Assembly (NCBI GenBank): GCA_011620845.1
Contig: WOYJ01000080.1
Location: 1-6,656, forward strand
Direction of reading: 5' to 3'
Length of the DNA: 6,656 bases
From: Methanobacteriaceae archaeon
Lineage (GTDB): Archaea > Methanobacteriota > Methanobacteria > Methanobacteriales > Methanobacteriaceae
The position numbers and the translations under genes were made by a program. Under the pieces are notes generated by a model that did not search any database, was not told where the DNA came from, and saw only the letters and a program-made list of their open reading frames with translations. This document shows positions 1 to 3,970 of this stretch, in pieces; position 1 is the first letter of the stretch, and each line of letters begins with the position of its first letter.

Positions 1-26
1 AAAAAGGAAAGAAGAGGGTTTTATCA

Positions 27-975
27 ATGATTTGTAAAATATGTGGCAATACTAAGGATAATAAAGTGTTTAAAGCCAAGGAAATGATGTTTGGCACTGG
101 GGATTGCTTTGATTATATTGAATGCAGTAACTGTGGTTGTCTGCAAATTTCACAGGTACCAGATAACCTAGGTGACTATTATCCAAAGAACTATTCTTCC
201 CATAACCTGTCTAAGCCAAATTTCATCAAGGGGTATATCATCAGAAAAAGAGACAGTTATGCTTTTTTCAAAAAGAGTATTCTTGGTAAGTATATTTATC
301 AAAAAAGACCTAATGAATTTCTTTCAGCTTTAGGCGACGTTCATATGGATTTCAATTCAAAAATACTGGATGTAGGAAGCGGCACCGGTTACCTGGTTAA
401 CAAAGTGGAAAACCAGGGATACAAGAACCTGTGGGGTGTAGATCCTTTCATTGAATCCAATATCATCCGAGAGAATGTAAAAATTCTAAAAAAACCCATA
501 AAAGAGTTGGACGAGGATAATTTTGATTACATCATATTCAATCATTCCTTAGAACATATCGAAGATCATCTGGAAAATATTCGGAAAGCTTCCCAGATTC
601 TATCTAATGATGGAACTATTGTCATCGCTATGCCCGTGAAATCAGATTATATCTGGAACTTGTACCATGAAAACTGGGTCCAGCTTGATGCTCCTAGACA
701 CGTATTAATCCACTCCCTCAAAAGCTTTGATACGCTGGGTTGGTAAAACCGATTTAACCATTAAAGACGTTATTTTCTATTCTAATGCCTTCCAGTTCTG
801 GGCCAGTGAGCAGTACAAAAGAGGTATCATCTTCACTGCACCTAATTCCTATCGTATCAATCCTAAAAATAGCATATTCACCAGAGAAGAAATGGAAGAC
901 TTTGATAAACGTGCTCTCGAATTAAATAAGACCAAATCAGGTGACCAGGCTATATTCATTTTAAATAAAAAGTAA
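27..975 (+). pseudogene. Class I SAM-dependent methyltransferase, frameshifted
   Basis: Predicted SAM-dependent methyltransferase of the Methyltransf_23 type, a kind often found in glycan or surface-polysaccharide gene sets. The first frame runs 27-746 (239 codons). It has two cysteine pairs that may bind zinc (C3, C6, C33, C36, with an extra C38), the SAM-binding motif I ILDVGSGTG (residues 113-121), an acidic strand-2 end at VDP (138-140), the post-motif FNHSLEHIED (171-180) and the late motif QLDAPRH (219-225). Right after SFDTL the frame runs into Gly-Trp-stop, while the expected C-terminal part continues one frame over from base 739. Removing one G from the GGG at 737-739 would join them into a protein of about 315 residues, a normal family length. 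A purine-rich GAGGG lies 8 bases before the ATG. The methyl acceptor cannot be told. It may be a true pseudogene or a sequencing error; the class assignment is firm, the substrate unknown. Confidence 0.8.
739..975 (+). pseudogene. C-terminal part of the methyltransferase, shifted frame
   Basis: This stretch encodes about 78 residues starting VGKTDLTIKDVIFYSNAFQF and ending at TAA 973-975. It reads as the natural continuation of the methyltransferase after SFDTL: strand and helix pattern, then a WASEQYKRGI segment and an acidic, lysine-rich tail. It has no ribosome binding site of its own. The only start-like codon is a TTG at 727 inside the upstream reading frame, so independent translation is unlikely. 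I treat it as the displaced C-terminus of the same gene and not as a separate protein. Confidence 0.7.
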
Positions 976-1024
976 GAATCTGTTGAAAACAACAACAATC
1001 TGATTAACCAATTAAAAAATTGAG

Positions 1025-1046
1025 TTTAAAGTGGACACCTTACTTT
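1025..1046. repeat. Inverted repeat arm, partner at 1325-1346
   Basis: The reverse complement of this 22-base stretch matches 1325-1346, inside the PRC-barrel coding region, at 19 of 22 positions. The shared core is GTGGACACC here and GGTGTCCAC there. If both arms lie on one RNA they could pair with 19 Watson-Crick pairs, two G-U pairs and one A-C mismatch. The arms are exactly 300 bases apart. Whether this acts in regulation or is chance is open. Confidence 0.5.
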
Positions 1047-1174
1047 AATTTTAACTGTTAACGTGGCATTTTGACATTTTCAAGTGGTAAAGTTTAAGTA
1101 TGGGTGATTAATAAACAAATAATTAGTATTTTAATGATTAAAGAGTGTTCTAGAAATAAGTGCATTTGAGGGCA

Positions 1175-1194
1175 ATCTTCTTAAAGGAGAAGAT
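1175..1194 (+). promoter_or_regulatory. Leader hairpin upstream of the PRC-barrel gene
   Basis: ATCTTCT (1175-1181) and AGAAGAT (1188-1194) form a perfect 7-bp stem with a six-base TAAAGG loop. It lies 36 bases before the ATG and 26 bases before the ribosome binding site, so it would sit in the mRNA leader. No T tract follows, which argues against a terminator. An RNA structural or protein-binding role is inference. Confidence 0.4.
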
Positions 1195-1230
1195 AGAAAA
1201 ATACAAAACAATTAGTGGAAAGGTGGTTGA

Positions 1231-1566
1231 ATGGTAGAATTATCAGGTTTGTATAATTTAGACGTGTACACAACCCGGGGTAAGTATGTAGGTAGAATTC
1301 AGGACGTTGTTTTAAACATCAAAAAAGGTAGGGTGTCCACCTTAAAGGCCGTGGTCATGAATCCGGATAAGAAAAATGTGGGTATAAGGGATGTAATTAA
1401 AACGACCATAAACATCGTTCCATCTGAAAGAGATGAAATAAGACCCCTCCAGGAAGAGGGAAGTATAGACATTCCTTATGAAAGAGTCCAGGCAGTGGGC
1501 GACATTTTACTTATCAGTCCGGAAATAGTTTCTGAAACTGTTTCTACTGTACCAACATCCCAATAG
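1231..1566 (+). CDS. PRC-barrel domain protein
   Basis: Small cytosolic protein of 111 residues made almost wholly of one PRC-barrel domain. Residues 5-42 (LYNLDVYTTRGKYVGRIQDV, then a GRVSTLKAVVM strand) give the typical pattern of a Gly-rich turn followed by VG-x-I-x-D-V. Residues 80-96 (DIPYERVQAVGDILLIS) give the conserved closing strand with Pro-Tyr and Gly-Asp. The tail is Ser/Thr/Val-rich. There is no signal peptide or membrane segment. The ATG is preceded by AGGTGG with a 4-base spacer. Its stop lies 12 bases before the aspartate dehydrogenase start, so the two are probably co-transcribed. PRC-barrels serve as protein-protein or RNA-interaction modules; in haloarchaea the PRC-barrel proteins CdpB1 and CdpB2 act with SepF in FtsZ-based division. 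That makes a division or adaptor role plausible here, but the sequence alone does not show it. Confidence 0.88.
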   Translation: MVELSGLYNLDVYTTRGKYVGRIQDVVLNIKKGRVSTLKAVVMNPDKKNVGIRDVIKTTINIVPSERDEIRPLQEEGSIDIPYERVQAVGDILLISPEIVSETVSTVPTSQ

Positions 1567-1578
1567 GAAGATTTTAAA

Positions 1579-2343
1579 TTGAAAGTGGGGATATTAGGAT
1601 GCGGCGCCATAGCTCATATAATCACTAATTTTGCAGCTGAAGGTAAACTCGGCGTTGACCTCGAATTTTTTTATGACCGTGACATGGAGAGAGCGGAGAA
1701 TCTAGCCTCCCAAGTAGACGGGACAGTTGTCTTGAACATAGAAGACTTGCTGGAACCGGTGGACATTGTAATCGAAACTGCATCCTCCCAGGCCGTCCGG
1801 GAGATCATCCCCCAGATCCTCAAAGCAGGAAAAGATGTTATAGTCATGAGCGTCGGGGCATTACTGGATCCTGAACTCAGGAATAATCTTAAAACCATCG
1901 CCGAGGAAAATAACTCCAGGATACACGTACCATCCGGTGCTATTGTGGGTTTAGACGGTGTTAAAGCAGCGTCCATAGGTAAAATACAGAAGGTGAGCCT
2001 CACCACCCGCAAACCACCTAAATCATTGGGTATCTCTGCAGATACTGAAACCGTGCTCTACGAAGGTAAAGCCAGGGATGCCGTGGAGAAATTCCCCATG
2101 AACATCAACGTGGCCGCCACATTAAGCATCGCCTGCGGTAGGGAAGTGGATGTGAAGATCATAGCCGACCCCAATGTGGACCGAAACAGCCACGAAGTCC
2201 ATATGGTTGGTGATTTCGGGGAGCTTAAAACAACCACCCATAACATGCGGTGCAGTATAAATCCTAAAACAAGTGTATTAGCCGCTTATTCTGCTATTAA
2301 GCTTCTTAAAAGTTTGAATGAAAATCTAAAGATTGGTACCTGA
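1579..2343 (+). CDS. nadX: L-aspartate dehydrogenase
   Basis: NAD(P)-dependent L-aspartate dehydrogenase that oxidises aspartate to iminoaspartate, the substrate of quinolinate synthase NadA in NAD synthesis; in many archaea it replaces the FAD enzyme NadB. The 254 residues open with a Rossmann fold: GCGAIA at 7-12 and the ribose-binding acidic residue at the end of FYDRD (D33 or D35). The C-terminal AspDH (DUF108) domain shows PSGAIVGLDGVKAA (118-131), RKPP (144-147), NVAATLSIA (177-185), DPNVDRNSHEV (197-207) and NPKTS (228-232). His205 fits the invariant catalytic histidine of the family. I chose TTG at 1579 because it gives the usual MKVGILGCGAIA start and has GGAAG 8 bases upstream, overlapping the stop of the PRC-barrel gene; GTG at 1585 would be too far from that site. 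Length is normal for the family and no key motif is missing. Confidence 0.94.
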   Translation: MKVGILGCGAIAHIITNFAAEGKLGVDLEFFYDRDMERAENLASQVDGTVVLNIEDLLEPVDIVIETASSQAVREIIPQILKAGKDVIVMSVGALLDPELRNNLKTIAEENNSRIHVPSGAIVGLDGVKAASIGKIQKVSLTTRKPPKSLGISADTETVLYEGKARDAVEKFPMNINVAATLSIACGREVDVKIIADPNVDRNSHEVHMVGDFGELKTTTHNMRCSINPKTSVLAAYSAIKLLKSLNENLKIGT

Positions 2344-2346
2344 AGA

Positions 2347-2354
2347 TTTTTTTT
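2347..2354 (+). terminator. Oligo-T terminator after nadX
   Basis: A run of eight T residues starts three bases after the nadX stop codon and is not preceded by a clear stem-loop. Archaeal RNA polymerase commonly stops at such tracts without a hairpin, so this is a likely 3' end for the PRC-barrel/nadX transcript. Confidence 0.6.
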
Positions 2355-2409
2355 ACCACTAATGGATTTCTTTCATATAAACTCAATTCTTTATAGGAAA
2401 ATAAAAACA

Positions 2410-2463
2410 AAGATCTCTTTTATAACTAAGATTCTTTTATAATGAAAGATTTCTTTATAAATA
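2410..2463. repeat. Three tandem 18-bp dyad repeats upstream of thg1
   Basis: Three adjacent 18-base units start at 2410 (AAGATCTCTTTTATAACT), 2428 (AAGATTCTTTTATAATGA) and 2446 (AAGATTTCTTTATAAATA). Each has a small dyad, AAGA-N(1-2)-TCTT, followed by a TTTATAA element. In units 1 and 3 the dyad extends to AAAGA-NN-TCTTT. Weaker relatives appear just upstream at 2364-2380 and 2384-2396. They could be an operator array, a set of TATA boxes, or both. Confidence 0.6.
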
Positions 2464-2491
2464 TAATACCATAGTTGAACTTATTTTATAA
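2454..2491 (+). promoter_or_regulatory. Candidate TATA boxes of thg1
   Basis: Two good archaeal TATA-like elements face thg1: TTTATAA at 2454-2460, running on into ATATAAT, and TTTTATAA at 2484-2491. With the usual 22-27 bases to the start site, the second gives a leader of roughly 25-30 bases and the first one of about 55-60. I prefer the second for spacing, but cannot choose from sequence alone. Confidence 0.45.
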
Positions 2492-2501
2492 CCAGGAAAA
2501 G

Positions 2502-2535
2502 AACCGATTCAGTTAACAAATTGTAACCGATTAAG
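2502..2535. repeat. Pair of 11-bp direct repeats before thg1
   Basis: AACCGATTCAG at 2502-2512 and AACCGATTAAG at 2525-2535 match at 10 of 11 positions and are 23 bases apart, about two helical turns. The second ends five bases before the thg1 ATG. They lie at and downstream of the predicted transcription start, a position suited to a repressor site. Confidence 0.45.
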
Positions 2536-2540
2536 ATAAT

Positions 2541-3299
2541 ATGAAAGATTATGAGATATACTCTAATTTAAGGGTTCCCCAGGGTTCAAGGATAATAGTA
2601 CGAGTTGATGGAAGGAGTTTCTCTAAACTGGCCCCTAAACTAGAACTCGAAAAACCATATGACCTGGATTTTGTCCTGATTTTAGTCTCCTGCTGCCAGG
2701 ATTTCTTCACCGAATTTTCCCCCAGCTTCATCTACACCTTCTCCGATGAGGTAAACATCCTCCTGGATGAGGTGCCGTTTTCCGGGCGGGTGGAGAAGTT
2801 GAACTCGGTTTTCGCCAGTTTCTTGGCGGGATCCTTCACCAGGGAGATCTGTCGAAGTGACAGATTCTCCAAACTCCTGGAAAAGTCAGAGGACTTTAAA
2901 CCCATAAGCTTCGACTCCCGGGTAATCCCCCTTGACACCGATGGGATGATGGAATACTTTAAGGAGAGGCAGGATGAGGCCTGGAGGAACTGTTTAAATG
3001 GTTACGCCTACTGGACGCTCCTTGAAGAATATGGTAAGAAGGAGGCCGCCCTGTTTTTGAAGGGGAAACAGAAACAGGAACTGCACGACCTGCTCTTTGA
3101 AAGGGATGTGAACATAATGGACGTCCCCCTCTGGCAGAGAAGGGGAGTGGCAATTTACCGGGAAAAAGTCAGTGTAAAAGGTTATAACCCTGTGAAACAG
3201 GAGAAAGTAGTCTCTCACCGATGGAAACCCCACGTTGACTGGGAATTACCCATATTTAACCTGGAATTTTTCCTCACTAAGGGTATAATTACTGAATGA
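2541..3299 (+). CDS. thg1: tRNA-His guanylyltransferase, archaeal Thg1 type
   Basis: Thg1-family 3'-5' nucleotidyltransferase of 252 residues; the family adds G at position -1 of tRNA-His, needed for histidyl-tRNA synthetase recognition. The palm-like catalytic core is intact: RVDGRSFSKL (21-30) carries the first metal-binding Asp (D23), and YTFSDEVNILLD (65-76) carries the second acidic pair (D69, E70). FDSRVIPL (124-131), ERQDEAWRNCLNGYAYW (142-158) and PLWQRRGVAIYRE (196-208) follow in family order. Where eukaryotic enzymes have HINN, this one has WRNC (148-151), as expected for archaeal members, which use template-dependent addition. The ATG is the first in-frame start after a TAA at 2532-2534; there is no Shine-Dalgarno sequence, so a short-leader or leaderless mRNA is possible. 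It lies 101 bases before the JAMM gene, which might share the transcript. Confidence 0.94.
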   Translation: MKDYEIYSNLRVPQGSRIIVRVDGRSFSKLAPKLELEKPYDLDFVLILVSCCQDFFTEFSPSFIYTFSDEVNILLDEVPFSGRVEKLNSVFASFLAGSFTREICRSDRFSKLLEKSEDFKPISFDSRVIPLDTDGMMEYFKERQDEAWRNCLNGYAYWTLLEEYGKKEAALFLKGKQKQELHDLLFERDVNIMDVPLWQRRGVAIYREKVSVKGYNPVKQEKVVSHRWKPHVDWELPIFNLEFFLTKGIITE

Positions 3300-3342
3300 T
3301 AATCTATCCCTCTAACATTAGATAAAATCTACACACCAATTC

Positions 3343-3352
3343 AAATTTAAAA
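3343..3352 (+). promoter_or_regulatory. Weak TATA-like element before the JAMM gene
   Basis: AAATTTAAAA sits about 50 bases before the JAMM start, which would place a transcript start near 3375 and leave a leader of about 25 bases. The match to an archaeal TATA box is weak, so read-through from thg1 is an equal possibility. Confidence 0.25.
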
Positions 3353-3400
3353 TCCTACACCCTGATTAAAAAACTAGAATCCACAAATACACTGATTAAA

Positions 3401-3841
3401 ATGGAAAAACCAAGCATATTTCAAAGGTTGATGAGTTACCTCCTGGGGACAGATAAAAAATTATACCGGGAAGTGCACATCGACCGGGAAGTGGTGGAGG
3501 AAATACTGCAGATCGCCCGGGAATCCTATCCCAATGAATTTGCGGCCATACTGGGTGGAAAGGTCAAAAATGGTATTCTACATATTGATGGGCTCCTATT
3601 CCTCCCGGGGGAGACCTCAGATAAGGGAGCGGTTATGAATATATTCATGATGCCCCTGGTAGATGAGGGAGTCGGCTCGGTGCACAGCCACCCAGGATAC
3701 AATGGCAGCCCCTCCAGTGCAGATCTACACTTTTTTTCTAAAAACGGTTTATTCCACCTGATCATAGCCCAACCCTATAATCACGACAGTATCTTCGCCT
3801 ATAACAGCTTTGGAGAACGGATTGATTTTAAGTTGATTTAA
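3401..3841 (+). CDS. JAMM/MPN+ family metalloprotease
   Basis: Single-domain Zn-dependent isopeptidase (Mov34/MPN/PAD-1, JAB1) of 146 residues. All catalytic parts of the JAMM motif are visible: Glu46 in YPNEFAAILGG as general base, and HSHPGYNGSPSSAD (95-108) with His95, His97 and Asp108 as zinc ligands and Ser105 as the conserved serine. Prokaryotic single-domain JAMM proteins cleave C-terminal linkages of ubiquitin-like or sulfur-carrier proteins; haloarchaeal JAMM1 removes SAMP modifiers. No such modifier gene or E1-like gene is in the window, so the substrate is unknown. Residues 1-20 form a short helix-prone N-terminus before the core. The ATG at 3401 lacks a Shine-Dalgarno sequence; ATG at 3430 follows AAAGGTTG but the spacing is too short. 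There is no signal peptide, so it should act in the cytosol. Confidence 0.92.
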   Translation: MEKPSIFQRLMSYLLGTDKKLYREVHIDREVVEEILQIARESYPNEFAAILGGKVKNGILHIDGLLFLPGETSDKGAVMNIFMMPLVDEGVGSVHSHPGYNGSPSSADLHFFSKNGLFHLIIAQPYNHDSIFAYNSFGERIDFKLI

Positions 3842-3853
3842 CTCCCCATTTGA

Positions 3854-3867
3854 CCTGAATGTTCAGG
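3854..3867. promoter_or_regulatory. 14-bp palindrome after the JAMM gene
   Basis: CCTGAA-TG-TTCAGG is a near-perfect palindrome 12 bases after the JAMM stop codon and about 40 bases before the TATA box of the surface-protein gene. It can form a 6-bp stem, but only short T runs follow, so it is a weak terminator candidate. A dimeric regulator site for the next gene is the alternative. Confidence 0.35.
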
Positions 3868-3906
3868 AAAATTCTGTGATTTTGAAATAAATAACTAAAG
3901 GATACA

Positions 3907-3913
3907 TTTATAA
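3907..3913 (+). promoter_or_regulatory. TATA box of the surface-protein gene
   Basis: TTTATAA is preceded by the purine-rich stretch AAAGGATAC, which suits a BRE. A start site about 25 bases downstream would leave a leader of about 35 bases containing the ribosome binding site at 3954-3961. Position and sequence agree well. Confidence 0.55.
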
Positions 3914-3953
3914 CCTTGTGAATTTTAAATTAATTATCACTGATATTTAACTC

Positions 3954-3961
3954 AAAGGGGG
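3954..3961 (+). promoter_or_regulatory. Ribosome binding site that decides the start
   Basis: AAAGGGGG differs from the archaeal AAAGGAGG at one base. It directly abuts ATG 3962, which is too close for use, but lies 9 bases before CTG 3971, a normal spacing. It lies 78 bases before ATG 4040. This favours initiation at CTG 3971, so the signal peptide is translated. Confidence 0.6.
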
Positions 3962-3970
3962 ATGTAAAAA

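Larger units (their letters stand above)
976..1230. other. Intergenic region and leader before the PRC-barrel gene
   Basis: This is 255 bases of AT-rich DNA with no convincing reading frame on either strand and no tRNA-like fold that I can see. It holds a small 11-bp palindrome TTAACTGTTAA near 1051-1061, one arm of a long-range inverted repeat (1025-1046), a hairpin in the probable leader (1175-1194) and the ribosome binding site AGGTGG at 1221-1226. No clear TATA box stands out, so the promoter of the downstream operon is not placed. Confidence 0.6.

Noticed and set aside
735..746. Programmed frameshift in the methyltransferase
   Set aside because: CTGGGTTGG is not a known slippery sequence, and I see no stimulatory structure; mutation or sequencing error is simpler.
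976..1230. tRNA or small structured RNA gene in the intergenic region
   Set aside because: No cloverleaf, TTCRANY box or kink-turn C/D motifs could be found; only short isolated stems are present.
2410..2463. CRISPR-like array
   Set aside because: The units are directly adjacent, 18 bases long, and have no spacers or cas genes nearby.
1671..3233. Reverse-strand reading frames inside nadX and thg1
   Set aside because: They are mirror frames of well-supported genes, lack domains and start signals, and show low-complexity Ser-, Leu- and Pro-rich products typical of shadows.
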